A stretch of DNA of 64,000 nt from Nocardia vinacea (lineage in GTDB: Bacteria > Actinomycetota > Actinomycetes > Mycobacteriales > Mycobacteriaceae), in assembly GCF_035920345.1 (NCBI RefSeq), contig NZ_CP109149.1:1426001-1490000 (forward strand), written 5' to 3'. Made by a program: the position numbers and the translations under genes. A model generated the notes under the pieces. The model did no database searches. It had not been told where the DNA came from and worked only from the letters and a program-made list of their open reading frames with translations. Shown piece after piece: positions 24,909 to 34,421 of this stretch. The stretch's first letter is position 1, and each line of letters starts with the position of its first letter.

Positions 24909-26417
24909 TCACTGCCTTTCGTCGCGTGCCAACTCGGCCACCGTCGCCTCGGCGCCACGAGCATGTAGTGAACGCAGTGCCGTGACATAGGCGTCGACGA
25001 ATCGGGTTTGGTCGATCAGATCGCCGAATACTGTTCTGTCGCTGAGGAATGCGGTGGGGTCGTCGCGCTGGCGGCGGGCCAGCGCTTTCAGTTGGTCGCG
25101 GAGCCGGTCGATCACATCGATCGGCTCGCCGTGCTCGTCGAAGCCTTCGGCATAGCGCGCCCATGCGGCAACAATTGTTGCGGCACAGTCGATCTCGCCG
25201 GAGCCTTGGCGACCACCGAGCTGCTGACGGATGACCGGTAGCAGCCATTTCGGGATGCGGTCCGACGATTCGGCGCACAGTCTGGCAATGGTGTCGCCGA
25301 TCGCAGGGTTGGAGAACCGTTCGATGAGGGTGTGTTTGTAGCGGTCCAGGTCGACGCCGGGCACCGGACGCAGGGTGGGTGTTGCCTCACGGTCCATGTA
25401 GCGCAACAGGAATCGGCGGAAGTCCGGATCCTGGGCCGCCTCGTGCACGAGACGGTAGCCGCTCAGATATCCCAGATAGGCCAGTGCCTGGTGGCTCGCG
25501 TTGAGCAAGCGCAGTTTCATCAGCTCATACGGTGCGACATCCGCGACGAGCTGCACCCCGACGTCATCCAAGTCGGGACGGCCGAGGGTGAACGAATCCT
25601 CCAGCACCCATTGGGTGAACGGCTCGGTCACCACCGGCCACCGATCCTCCAGGCCATAGCGGCGCGAGAGCTCGGCGGAGGCCTCGGCGGGTGTCACGGG
25701 CGTGATGCGGTCGACCATCGAGTTGGGAAACCGCACCGCGCTTTCGACCCAATCACCGAGCTCGCGATCACGCAGCCGCGCGAACGCTGCGAAGGTTGCC
25801 CGCGCGATGTGTCCGTTGCCTTCGATGTTGTCGCACGACATGACGGTGAACGGTGCGATGCCCCGTGCCCGGCGGCGCACCAGCGCCTCGGTCACGAGCC
25901 CGAATACGGTGCGGGGCAGACGGTCCGGCGCTAGATCGGCCCGAATCGCCGGAGCAGCAGCGTCGAATTCGCCGGTGGTCGCGGAGAAGTTGTATCCACC
26001 CTCGGTGATGGTGAGTGAGACGATCCGGGTTGCCGGATCGGCCAGCTTCTCGATCACCGCCTCCGGATCGTCTGGTGCGTAAAGGTATTCGATGATCGAG
26101 CCGATCACGCGGGTCCGCCAGGTGCCGTCCGGCTCGGTGACCGACAGGGTGTACAGACCGTCCTGCGCCGCGAGCACATCGCGCATGCGCCGATCGGCGG
26201 GTAGCACTCCGACTCCGCAGATACCCCAGTCGGTCGCGCCGCCCTGCTCCAGTAGCCGATCGATGTACATCGCCTGATGGGCGCGATGGAACCCGCCGAC
26301 ACCGAAATGCACTATCCCGGTGCGGACCCGACTGCGGTCGTAGGTCGGCACCGAAACTTCCGGGGCGAGCCCGTCGATCGTGTCGGCACGTAGCGCCGTG
26401 GTTGTGGCCCCGTTCAT
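24909..26417 (-). CDS. Mannitol dehydrogenase family protein (long-chain polyol dehydrogenase)
   Basis: A 502-residue NAD-dependent polyol dehydrogenase. The start MNGATTTALR is followed by VHFGVGGFHRAHQAMY, the family N-terminal nucleotide fold; FPNSMVDRITP and KLRLLNASHQALAYLGYLSGY (Lys, Asn and His of the active site) mark the mannitol-dehydrogenase group. It would convert mannitol, arabitol or a related polyol to the ketose. It is the first gene of a two-gene operon that faces away from the regulator/ABC transporter operon, and it shares a 99-bp control region with it. Confidence 0.9.
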   Translation of the reverse strand: MNGATTTALRADTIDGLAPEVSVPTYDRSRVRTGIVHFGVGGFHRAHQAMYIDRLLEQGGATDWGICGVGVLPADRRMRDVLAAQDGLYTLSVTEPDGTWRTRVIGSIIEYLYAPDDPEAVIEKLADPATRIVSLTITEGGYNFSATTGEFDAAAPAIRADLAPDRLPRTVFGLVTEALVRRRARGIAPFTVMSCDNIEGNGHIARATFAAFARLRDRELGDWVESAVRFPNSMVDRITPVTPAEASAELSRRYGLEDRWPVVTEPFTQWVLEDSFTLGRPDLDDVGVQLVADVAPYELMKLRLLNASHQALAYLGYLSGYRLVHEAAQDPDFRRFLLRYMDREATPTLRPVPGVDLDRYKHTLIERFSNPAIGDTIARLCAESSDRIPKWLLPVIRQQLGGRQGSGEIDCAATIVAAWARYAEGFDEHGEPIDVIDRLRDQLKALARRQRDDPTAFLSDRTVFGDLIDQTRFVDAYVTALRSLHARGAEATVAELARDERQ

Positions 26418-26435
26418 AACGACCCTTCGACTGTT

Positions 26436-26448
26436 GTGTGCGTCACAC
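26436..26448. promoter_or_regulatory. Inverted repeat GTGTG-CGT-CACAC in the divergent polyol control region
   Basis: A perfect 5-bp inverted repeat with a 3-bp centre, 19 bp before the mannitol-type dehydrogenase start on the minus strand. It is a candidate operator half of the regulator at 26517. Confidence 0.45.
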
Positions 26449-26473
26449 TCCGATGGTAGCCTCCTGAACAATA

Positions 26474-26488
26474 GCTCACCTACTGAGC
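26474..26488. promoter_or_regulatory. Inverted repeat GCTCA-CCTAC-TGAGC before the SorC-type regulator
   Basis: A perfect 5-bp inverted repeat with a 5-bp centre, flanked by outer TGAACA and TGATCA that extend the symmetry loosely. It is 28 bp before the GTG start of the regulator and is a plausible autoregulatory operator. Confidence 0.5.
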
Positions 26489-26516
26489 AGATGATCACGC
26501 ATCAACGAGGAGCGCA

Positions 26517-27509
26517 GTGGCGACCGAAGCGTCCCGGCCGGGCAATCCGGACGATGTCCGGTTGGCATTGCGGGCTGCGCAGCTCTATCACCTCGAAGGC
26601 GCCACCCAGGCGGAAATCGCCGCCAAGCTGGGTGTTTCACGCCCAACCGCGGGGCGGCTCATCGCCCGCGCCCGGGCTCAGGGGCTGGTTCGCATCGAGA
26701 TCAATGTCCCGGACGAGCTGCGTTCGGCCGTGCACGCCGATGTCGAGAGCGAGCTCGAAGCGAGGTTCGGGCTTACCGAAGCGGTGGTGCTCGGTGAGGT
26801 ACCCGATCGATCCCAGGCAAGCCTGCTCCCGTTCGGGCGCGCCGCGGTCGGCGTCCTGAACCGTCGACTGCGGCCGGCGGACACCCTCGGATTCACCTGG
26901 GGCCCGGACACCATCGCGGTCGCGCATGAACTGTGGACGAAGTCGGCGCGGTGCGCGACCGTTGTCCAGCTGGACGGTTCGATGACCTCAGGTGACTACC
27001 AGACCGGCGTGGACTACACCCTCGGCCGCTGCGCCACGCAGTTGCAGGCCACTCCCGTTCGGTTGCACGCACCGCTCTACGCGGATCCGGCGACTGTGAC
27101 CGCGCTGGAACAGGATTCGTTGGTCGGCCGTGCCATGTCATTGGGGCGCGATGCCGACGTCATGATGTTCGGCGTCGGACCGGTCTCTACGGCCACCACT
27201 CTGTTCGAGGGCAGCTATCTCGACACCGCGATCCTCGACGAACTGCGTGAACTGGGCGCAGTCGGCGAAATCGGCGGCCGATTCTTCCGCGTCGACGGCA
27301 GCGGTGTCACGGGATCCCTTGCCGCACGCACGGTTTCGATTGGCCTCGACGCCATCCGAGCCTGCCCGACCTCGCTGCTGATTTCCGGCGGAGAGGCCAA
27401 GCGCGAAGCCGTCCTCGGTGCGCTGCGGGGCGGACTGGCCACCATTCTCGTCACCGATATCGAGTGCGCGCGGTGGCTGCTGGAAAAGAAGGAGAGTTCT
27501 GGCCGATGA
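26517..27509 (+). CDS. SorC/DeoR-family sugar-binding transcriptional regulator
   Basis: A 330-residue regulator. N-terminal HTH (LRAAQLYHLEGATQAEIAAKLGVSRPTAGRLIARAR) and a C-terminal SorC sugar-binding domain (LGFTWGPDTIAVAHELW, FGVGPVSTATTLFEGSYL, LISGGEAKREAVLGAL). Such proteins sense phosphorylated sugars or polyols. GTG start after CGAGGAG. It overlaps the lipoprotein gene by 4 bp, so regulator and transporter are one operon, facing away from the two dehydrogenase genes. Confidence 0.9.
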   Translation: MATEASRPGNPDDVRLALRAAQLYHLEGATQAEIAAKLGVSRPTAGRLIARARAQGLVRIEINVPDELRSAVHADVESELEARFGLTEAVVLGEVPDRSQASLLPFGRAAVGVLNRRLRPADTLGFTWGPDTIAVAHELWTKSARCATVVQLDGSMTSGDYQTGVDYTLGRCATQLQATPVRLHAPLYADPATVTALEQDSLVGRAMSLGRDADVMMFGVGPVSTATTLFEGSYLDTAILDELRELGAVGEIGGRFFRVDGSGVTGSLAARTVSIGLDAIRACPTSLLISGGEAKREAVLGALRGGLATILVTDIECARWLLEKKESSGR

Positions 27510-28858
27510 ACAGACACCATGCGAAAGCCGCTGCGGCACTGGCTGCCGCCGCCGTGATGGGGGTGGGCGGCTGCGCGGGCGCCGGATCGTTCACCTCCAG
27601 CGGCGACACCGTCACCATCGCGATGGTTTCGAACTCACAGATGCAGGACGCCATCGCGCTGTCTGGTGAATTCGAACGCGAAAATCCCGGGATCAAACTC
27701 AAATTCGTCTCGCTGTCGGAGAATCAGGCCCGCGCCAAGATCACTGCCTCGGTCGCCACCCACGGTGGCGAATTCGATGTGGTGATGATCAGCAACTACG
27801 AGACCCCACAGTGGGCCAAGAACGGCTGGCTGGTCGACCTGTCGAATTACGAGCGCGAGACCCCCGGCTACGACGCCGAGGATTTCATCCCGTCGCTGCA
27901 GAAATCCCTGTCCTACCAGGGTGATATGTATTCCGTGCCGTTCTACGGCGAATCCTCGTTCCTGATGTACCGCAAGGATCTGTTCGAACAGGCGGGCCTG
28001 ACCATGCCCGCCGAACCGACCTGGGATCAAATCGCCCAGGCCGCCGCGAAACTCGACGATCCCGCTGGTGGTCGCTCCGGTATCTGCCTGCGCGGTAAGC
28101 CCGGCTGGGGTGAATCGCTCGCACCGCTGAATACCGTGATCAACACCTTCGGCGGACGCTGGTTCGATGAGAACTGGCACGCCCAGCTCAACAGTCCCGA
28201 AGTGGTTCGTGCCGTCGAGTTCTACATCGACCTGGTGCGCGAACACGGTGAACCCGGCGCGGCCGCCAGCGGATTCAGCGAATGCGCCACGCAGCTGTCC
28301 CAGGGCAACACCGCTATGTGGTACGACGCGACCTCGGCGGTCTCGGTGCTGGAAGATCCCGCATCCAGCAAGGTGGTCGGCAAGATCGGGTACGTGCCGG
28401 CACCGGTCATGCAGAAGCCGAACTCGGGCTGGCTGTACACCTGGTCGCTGGGGATTCCCAAATCCAGTAAAAAACCCGATGCGGCCTGGAAATTCATCTC
28501 GTGGATGACCGGTAAGCCCTATATCAAGATGGTCGGCGAGAAGCTCGGCTGGTCACATGTGCCACCGGGCAGCCGGATGTCGACCTATCAGATTCCCGAA
28601 TACGCCGCGGCGTCGAAGGCATACGGACCGTTGACGCTCTCGTCGATGCAAGGCGCCGATCCGGAACATCCGACCGTGGCGCCGGTGCCCTATACCGGAA
28701 TTCAGTTCCTCGCCATCCCGGAGTTCCAAGACCTCGGAACCAGAGTGAGCCAGCAGATCAGCGCCGCCGTCGCGGGTCGGATCAGTGTCCGAGACGCACT
28801 CGACCAAGCCCAGCAATACGCCGACGCGGTCGGCCGGTCGTATCGAGAGAACCAGTAG
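27506..28858 (+). CDS. ABC transporter substrate-binding lipoprotein (polyol/sugar)
   Basis: A 450-residue extracellular solute-binding protein. The signal peptide ends in a lipobox VGGC with the acylated cysteine at residue 23. The mature part matches family 1 sugar-binding proteins: FVSLSENQARAKI, FDVVMISNYETPQWAKNGWLVDL and PFYGESSFLMYRKDLFEQAGL. With the mannitol/sorbitol-type dehydrogenases it should deliver a polyol, as SmoE-type proteins do. ATGA overlap with the regulator. Confidence 0.9.
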   Translation: MNRHHAKAAAALAAAAVMGVGGCAGAGSFTSSGDTVTIAMVSNSQMQDAIALSGEFERENPGIKLKFVSLSENQARAKITASVATHGGEFDVVMISNYETPQWAKNGWLVDLSNYERETPGYDAEDFIPSLQKSLSYQGDMYSVPFYGESSFLMYRKDLFEQAGLTMPAEPTWDQIAQAAAKLDDPAGGRSGICLRGKPGWGESLAPLNTVINTFGGRWFDENWHAQLNSPEVVRAVEFYIDLVREHGEPGAAASGFSECATQLSQGNTAMWYDATSAVSVLEDPASSKVVGKIGYVPAPVMQKPNSGWLYTWSLGIPKSSKKPDAAWKFISWMTGKPYIKMVGEKLGWSHVPPGSRMSTYQIPEYAAASKAYGPLTLSSMQGADPEHPTVAPVPYTGIQFLAIPEFQDLGTRVSQQISAAVAGRISVRDALDQAQQYADAVGRSYRENQ

Positions 28859-28860
28859 TC

Positions 28861-29826
28861 ATGTCTGAAACCACCACAGCACCAGCGGCTTCCGAGTCGA
28901 CGACGCAAACACCACGGCCGATCCTCGCGCGGCGCGACCGGCTCGCCCGGGCCGAAGGCTGGCGCAGGCGCGGTCCGCTGTTACCCGCCCTGATCTTCAT
29001 GGTCGTGGTCACCCAGGTGCCGTTCGTCTTCACGCTGTACTACTCGACGCAATCGTGGAACCTGGTCCGGCCGGGCTCGCGCCATTTCATCGGATTACAA
29101 AACTACGCGGATGTCTTCCGCGACAGCCAGTTCCGGCAGGTGGCGCTCAACACCGTCATCATGATCGTCGGGACCGTCATCGTCTCGGTGATCCTCGGAC
29201 TGCTGCTGGCACTGCTGCTCGATCGCGCGTTCTTCGGTCGCGGCATCGTCCGCACCCTGCTGATCACGCCGTTTCTGGTGACTCCCGTCGCGGCGGCGCT
29301 GATCTGGAAGACCACCATGCTGGATCCGGTCTTCGGGCTGGTGAATTTCGTACTGAAACCGTTCGGCGCCGGCCAGATCGACTGGGTGAGCAAGTATCCG
29401 CTGCCTGCGGTGATGGCGGATCTGGTCTGGCAGTGGACGCCGTTCATGATGCTGTTGATCCTGGCCGGGCTGCAGTCGATGCCACGCGATATCGTCGAGG
29501 CTGCCCGCGTCGACGGGGCGAACTCACTGCAGGTCTTCCGTGAGCTCACGCTGCCGCATCTGCGCCGGTTCATCGAACTGGGGGCCGTGCTGGGGGCGAT
29601 CTACCTGGTCAACACCTTCGACGCGGTGTACATGATGACCTCGGGTGGGCCGGGCATCGCCAGCTCCAATCTGCCCTTCTATATCTATCAGCGCGCCTTC
29701 CTCGGTTTCGATATCGGTCAGGCCGCAGCGATGGGGGTCGTCACCGTCATCGCCACCACCATCGTCGCGACGTTCGCGCTGCGACTGCTTTTCAAGTCCT
29801 TCACCGGAAAAGAGGAAGCCGCATGA
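28861..29826 (+). CDS. ABC transporter permease (polyol/sugar), first subunit
   Basis: A 321-residue permease with six predicted membrane segments. The cytoplasmic EAA loop reads EAARVDGANSLQVFRELTLP, which docks the ATPase. The long soluble N-terminus (about 40 residues) is typical of MalF-like or SmoF-like subunits. It starts 2 bp after the lipoprotein stop and overlaps the next permease by 4 bp. Confidence 0.9.
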   Translation: MSETTTAPAASESTTQTPRPILARRDRLARAEGWRRRGPLLPALIFMVVVTQVPFVFTLYYSTQSWNLVRPGSRHFIGLQNYADVFRDSQFRQVALNTVIMIVGTVIVSVILGLLLALLLDRAFFGRGIVRTLLITPFLVTPVAAALIWKTTMLDPVFGLVNFVLKPFGAGQIDWVSKYPLPAVMADLVWQWTPFMMLLILAGLQSMPRDIVEAARVDGANSLQVFRELTLPHLRRFIELGAVLGAIYLVNTFDAVYMMTSGGPGIASSNLPFYIYQRAFLGFDIGQAAAMGVVTVIATTIVATFALRLLFKSFTGKEEAA

Positions 29827-30695
29827 ACGCGCATGCGCTTGCCGATAAACCCACTGCGGCACAGCAGGTTCCGATACGTCGTCGGCGCAACCGTGGCGGC
29901 ATGCTGTGGGGTGTACTGGCCTGGGTGATCGGCATCGGAATGTTCTTCCCCGTGCTGTGGATGGTGCTGACGGCGTTCAAACAAGAAGGCGACGCATACA
30001 CCGATCCGCCGAAGCTGTTCTTCACCCCGACGCTGGACCAGTTCTCCGCGGTGCTGGACAGCGGCATCGGCACCACGCTGCTGAACTCCACCTTCGCCAC
30101 CGGTATGTCGACGATTCTCGTGCTGGCCCTGGGGATTCCGGCGGCGTTCGCGCTATCGCTACGTCCGGTGCGCAACACCCGTGACGCGCTGATGTTCTTC
30201 ATCGGCACAAAAATGCTGCCGATCGTGGCGGCGATCGTGCCGCTGTATGTGATCGTCGGCAATATCGGTCTGCTGGACAATATTTGGGCGCTGGTCATTC
30301 TCTATACCGCGATGAATCTGCCGATCGCGGTGTGGATGATGCGCTCGTTCTTCCTGGAGGTACCCGGCGAACTGCTCGAGGCCGCGAGCATGGATGGCGC
30401 GAGCCTGTGGACCGCGGTGCGCGAGGTGATCCTGCCGCTGGTCTCACCCGGCATCGCCGCCACCGCACTGATCTGCGTCATCTTCTCCTGGAACGAATTC
30501 TTCTTCGCGGTGAACCTGACCGCCGTACAGGCACAGACGATTCCGGTGTTCCTGGTCGGCTTCATCACCGGCGAGGGCCTTTACTGGGCGCGACTGTCCG
30601 CGGCCGCGGTGCTCAGCGCTCTGCCCGTCGTACTCGCCGGCTGGCTCGCACAGAACAAGCTGGTGCGCGGCCTGTCCTTCGGCGCCATCAAGTAA
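29823..30695 (+). CDS. ABC transporter permease (polyol/sugar), second subunit
   Basis: A 290-residue MalG-like permease with six predicted membrane segments and the EAA loop EAASMDGASLWTAVREVILP. It pairs with the preceding permease. ATGA overlap gives translational coupling; the ATPase gene begins 10 bp downstream after AAGGAAA. Confidence 0.9.
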   Translation: MNAHALADKPTAAQQVPIRRRRNRGGMLWGVLAWVIGIGMFFPVLWMVLTAFKQEGDAYTDPPKLFFTPTLDQFSAVLDSGIGTTLLNSTFATGMSTILVLALGIPAAFALSLRPVRNTRDALMFFIGTKMLPIVAAIVPLYVIVGNIGLLDNIWALVILYTAMNLPIAVWMMRSFFLEVPGELLEAASMDGASLWTAVREVILPLVSPGIAATALICVIFSWNEFFFAVNLTAVQAQTIPVFLVGFITGEGLYWARLSAAAVLSALPVVLAGWLAQNKLVRGLSFGAIK

Positions 30696-30705
30696 GGAAA
30701 AACTC

Positions 30706-31818
30706 ATGGCCACAATCCATTACGACTCCGCATCGTGTGTCTATCCGGGCGCGGAAACGCTCGCGGTCGACTCGCTCGACCTCGATATCGCCGATGGTGA
30801 GTTCATCGTCCTGGTCGGGCCGTCGGGCTCGGGTAAATCCACCGCATTGCGTATGCTCGCCGGCCTGGAGGAGATCGACGGCGGCTCCATCCGCATCGAC
30901 GGTCAGGACATGGTCGGCGTGTCGTCCAAGGACCGCGATATCGCCATGGTGTTCCAGAATTACGCGCTGTACCCGAACAAAACCGTCGGGGAGAATATGG
31001 GTTTCGCGTTGAAGATGATGAAAGTGCCGGTAGCCGAACGCAAACGCCGCGTCGCCGAGGCCGCGGAACTGCTCGGTCTCACTCCGTATCTGGACCGCAA
31101 ACCGGCGAAACTGTCTGGCGGACAACGACAACGGGTGGCGATGGGGCGCGCGATCGTGCGTGAGCCGCGGGTGTTCTGCATGGACGAGCCGCTGAGCAAC
31201 CTCGACGCCAAGTTGCGCGTGCAGACCCGCACCCAGATCGCCGCGCTGCAGCGGCGGCTGGGCACCACCACCGTCTACGTCACCCACGACCAGGTGGAGG
31301 CCATGACTATGGGGGACCGGGTGGCGGTACTGCGCGACGGCCGGTTGCAGCAGTTCAGCACCCCAGCCGAGCTCTACGACCGGCCTACGAACGCGTTCGT
31401 GGCCGGATTCATCGGGTCGCCGTCGATGAACCTGTTCCGGGTACCCCTCACCTCCGGTGGCGTCGACATCGCAGGCACCACAATGGAATTGCCGCGCGAG
31501 CAGATGACCCGCCTCGCCGAAGTGGGCCTGGACACGGTGACCATCGGCATCCGGCCCGAACAGCTCGAACTGCGCCGCGACGGAACAGGTTTCACCGTCA
31601 CCGTGGAACTCGTCGAGGAACTCGGCAGCGAATCGTATGTGTACGCGCGCATACCGGGTGCGCCGATCGCCGGCCTCGACGGCGAACCGTTCACCTTCGT
31701 GGCCCGCTCGGCAACCCGCGCCGCAGCCAAACTCGCCGAATCGGTCACGCTACAGGTCAGCGACCCCGCCTCGGTACATCTGTTCCATCCCGTGAACGGA
31801 ACGCGCATCGCGGGCTAG
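30706..31818 (+). CDS. ABC transporter ATPase (MsmK/UgpC-like)
   Basis: A 370-residue ATPase. Walker A GPSGSGKST, Q-loop VFQNYALYPNKTV, signature LSGGQRQRVAMGRAIV, Walker B FCMDEPLSNLDAKL and H-loop VTHDQVEAM, then a C-terminal TOBE/OB regulatory domain (IGIRPEQLELRRDG). It energises the preceding importer and may be shared with other sugar importers. It is the last gene of the polyol operon; no clear hairpin follows. Confidence 0.93.
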   Translation: MATIHYDSASCVYPGAETLAVDSLDLDIADGEFIVLVGPSGSGKSTALRMLAGLEEIDGGSIRIDGQDMVGVSSKDRDIAMVFQNYALYPNKTVGENMGFALKMMKVPVAERKRRVAEAAELLGLTPYLDRKPAKLSGGQRQRVAMGRAIVREPRVFCMDEPLSNLDAKLRVQTRTQIAALQRRLGTTTVYVTHDQVEAMTMGDRVAVLRDGRLQQFSTPAELYDRPTNAFVAGFIGSPSMNLFRVPLTSGGVDIAGTTMELPREQMTRLAEVGLDTVTIGIRPEQLELRRDGTGFTVTVELVEELGSESYVYARIPGAPIAGLDGEPFTFVARSATRAAAKLAESVTLQVSDPASVHLFHPVNGTRIAG

Positions 31819-31896
31819 CTCGAGTTCTGCCCCGGCGGCGGTCTGGTGCTCCGGTTGATCTTGAATGAAGCGCTTGGCTGCTGATTCCTCAAATGC

Positions 31897-32778
31897 CTAC
31901 GCCGGCAGCCCGGCCCGGCGCCGAGCCACGGCGGCGACGGCGGCCCAGTCCTTATCGCCATCGCCGTGGGCGAGGGCGTCGAGGAAGGCGTCGCGCAGCA
32001 CGCTGCCGAAGGGCAGCGGGACGTTTGCCGCGGCGCCGCCGGTGAGTGCGAGGTTGACGTCTTTGAGGCCGAGTGGCAGCCGGAAGCCGGCTGGTTCGTA
32101 GCGACGTTCGGCGACCATTGCGCCGTAGCCCGAGTAGATCGGCCCAGGAAACAGTGTGCCGCTGAGCATTTCGACCAGGTCGGTGGGCCGGACACCGTGG
32201 GACTCCGCCAAACTGCACGCCTCGGCCATGGACTCGATCGCGCAGGCGATCAGGAAGTTGGCGCTGATCTTTGCGGCGTTGGCGTGGCTGGGGCGGGTGC
32301 CGAAATGCCAGGTGTGCCCGCCCATCGCGGACAGTAGCGGTGCTACCTTCGCCAGCGCCGTCTCGTCGCCGGCGGCGAGAATGTTCAGTTCGCCGGCGGC
32401 AGCTACTTGGGGCCGGCCCAGGACGGGCGCGGCGACGTACCCGATGCCGTGCTCGCTGTGCAGGGCTTCGGCCCGCTCGGCGAGTGCGATCGATACCGTC
32501 GCCATGTTGAGGTGCACGGCTGCCTTCGCGTCGGCCAGCAGCGCCGGGTCCAGCAACTGCTCCACGGCATGGTCGTCGGCCAACATGGAGACGACCGTCT
32601 CGGCGGCGAACACGTCAGCGAGGCGCCCGGCCGCGTCGGCGCCCTGTGCGACCATGGCGGCGACCGGCTCGGGGGAGCGGTTCCAGACCAGGAGCCGATG
32701 GCCTGCCCGAAGCAGGCTGGCGCCCATGCCCTGCCCCATCGCGCCGAGCCCGACGAAACCAACTGTCATTCCCGTCAT
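31897..32778 (-). CDS. NAD(P)-dependent beta-hydroxyacid dehydrogenase (HIBADH/GarR family)
   Basis: A 293-residue enzyme of the 3-hydroxyisobutyrate / tartronate semialdehyde reductase family. Dinucleotide motif VGFVGLGAMGQGMGASLLRAGH, substrate loop APVLGRPQVAAAGEL, and the catalytic lysine in NAAKISANFLI. Start MTGMTV follows GAGGAG at 8 bp. It stands alone between the polyol ABC operon (convergent) and the P450 operon (divergent), so it may share the P450 control region. The substrate is unknown; a 3-hydroxyacid from either pathway would fit. Confidence 0.83.
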   Translation of the reverse strand: MTGMTVGFVGLGAMGQGMGASLLRAGHRLLVWNRSPEPVAAMVAQGADAAGRLADVFAAETVVSMLADDHAVEQLLDPALLADAKAAVHLNMATVSIALAERAEALHSEHGIGYVAAPVLGRPQVAAAGELNILAAGDETALAKVAPLLSAMGGHTWHFGTRPSHANAAKISANFLIACAIESMAEACSLAESHGVRPTDLVEMLSGTLFPGPIYSGYGAMVAERRYEPAGFRLPLGLKDVNLALTGGAAANVPLPFGSVLRDAFLDALAHGDGDKDWAAVAAVARRRAGLPA

Positions 32779-33183
32779 CGCACACTCCTCGTTGTCGTCC
32801 TCGGCCGACCGACTGAACGGCGGCCATTTTCTCGAAGGCCCGTGCAACTGGGCCGGTACGGACCGAGTCTGATTCATCGTCCACCCTTGCCGGACATCGC
32901 CGCGTGCGCGGAGCTGGTCGGCAGGCTATGTCTCGTCGTAGGTTCGCACCGTCGGCGGGGTTTATCGCAGAACTGTCCGGCTGCGTCGCCGTGCTGCGTG
33001 CCCCGATGGCCTACTAGAGAGCCGTCGATTAATAGCTACTTGGCATTACCGGTTGGTGTTCCGTCGAGGCTGAGTTGACGACAGGATCGCGCCGACAGGG
33101 CTCTATCCAGGCATTTCGGCATGCTAGTCAAATTGAAATCAGTTCAGTATGCTGGCGTCGAAACCGACCGAGGAGACGTCGCC
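32779..33183. other. Divergent control region between dehydrogenase and P450 genes
   Basis: About 405 bp without a supported gene. It holds the P450-side operator at 33131-33150. No repeat, RNA or good short coding frame was seen in the rest. Confidence 0.6.
33131..33150. promoter_or_regulatory. AACTGA-type operator, copy 1 (P450 operon)
   Basis: AATTGAAATCAGTTCAGTAT, 33 bp before the P450 start. It matches the sequence class found at five more promoters between 39.8 and 56.4 kb. The inner TGAAATCA is a near palindrome. A TetR gene at 55676 with a similar site upstream is the likely controller. Confidence 0.7.
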
Positions 33184-34419
33184 ATGACGCAGACCACAAG
33201 CCGTTCCGAGACACCCGATCGAGACCTGGGCGGATGCCCCGTCATGCATCGCGACTTCGCACCCCCGCAGGCGGCCGGCCGACATTGGGAGCTGGCGGAC
33301 GAACTGCGCGAGACGAGCCCGGTCTTCTTCAACACCTTCGCCCAGGGCTACTGGGTGTTCACCCGTCATGACGCGGTACGCGACATCTACAAACTGCCGG
33401 AGGTGTTCTCGAGCGAGTCGATCACACCGTGGGAGCCGGATCCGATCTACCGCTTCGTCCCGACGCAGATCGACGCGCCCGACCACATCAAGTACCGCAA
33501 GATCGTCAACGCGTGGTTCTCGCCGCACGCGATCGACGAGGCGGAACAGACGATGCGCGATCGGTGCCGCAGACTCGTCGAGGAGGTGGCCCCAACGGGC
33601 GGGTCCAACTTCGTCGGCGAGTTCGCCCTGCGTTTTCCCACCGAGGCGTTCCTCAGCGTGATCGGTATCGATCCGTCCGACGCAGACCTCTTCGTGCCGT
33701 GGGTCGAGGACTTCTTCGGCGGGTTCAGCGGTGACCCCGCCGGTCTGGAGCCGATGGGGAAGGCGCTCGAGGGTATCCGCGAGTACTGGGTCGCCGCCCT
33801 CGCGCAGCGACGGGCCGATCCGGTGCCTCGTCAAGGCGATCTTGCCACGCACCTGCTGCATTCGACCTACGACGATCGTCCGCTCACCGACGCCGAGATG
33901 CTCGACATGCTCACGGTGCTCGTGCTGGCCGGGCTCGACACGACCCGCGGCACCCTCGGCTACCTGTTCCGCCACCTCGCTACGCACCCCGAACATCGCA
34001 GGCAGCTGATCGAACAGCCGGAGCTGATCCCGTCCGCGGTGGAGGAGGTGCTGCGCTTGTACACCATCGTTTTCGGCGACGGCCGAAAGGTGACTCGCGA
34101 CATCGAGTTTCACGGTGTTCAGCTGAAGCAGGGCGATATGGTCTACGCGCTCGTCTCCGGCGCGAACCGAGATCCGCGCGCGTACGACCAGGCCGATCAG
34201 TTCGTCATCGATCGCCAGCGCAATCAACACCTGGGCTTCGCGAACGGCCCGCACCGGTGCCTCGGCTCCCATCTCGCGCGGCGCGAGCTGCGGATCGCGG
34301 TCGAGGAGTGGTTGCGGGTGATCCCGGACTTCCACATCGCGGGCGAGGAAGAGCTGACCGAGCGCGGCGGCGGCGCGATGATGACGCTGACCCGGCTTCC
34401 GCTGGCGTGGGCGGTGTAG
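33184..34419 (+). CDS. Cytochrome P450
   Basis: A 411-residue soluble bacterial P450. The heme loop is FANGPHRCLGSHLARRE with ligand Cys359; the I-helix oxygen groove is LAGLDTTRGTLG; the K-helix ExxR is EEVLR. It hydroxylates an organic substrate with electrons from a ferredoxin. The ferredoxin gene follows after 2 bp and a GMC oxidoreductase, acyl-CoA dehydrogenase and kinase gene come next. Start chosen at ATG after GAGGAGA; the longer frame runs across the operator. No reductase gene is in the operon. Confidence 0.93.
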   Translation: MTQTTSRSETPDRDLGGCPVMHRDFAPPQAAGRHWELADELRETSPVFFNTFAQGYWVFTRHDAVRDIYKLPEVFSSESITPWEPDPIYRFVPTQIDAPDHIKYRKIVNAWFSPHAIDEAEQTMRDRCRRLVEEVAPTGGSNFVGEFALRFPTEAFLSVIGIDPSDADLFVPWVEDFFGGFSGDPAGLEPMGKALEGIREYWVAALAQRRADPVPRQGDLATHLLHSTYDDRPLTDAEMLDMLTVLVLAGLDTTRGTLGYLFRHLATHPEHRRQLIEQPELIPSAVEEVLRLYTIVFGDGRKVTRDIEFHGVQLKQGDMVYALVSGANRDPRAYDQADQFVIDRQRNQHLGFANGPHRCLGSHLARRELRIAVEEWLRVIPDFHIAGEEELTERGGGAMMTLTRLPLAWAV

Positions 34420-34421
34420 TC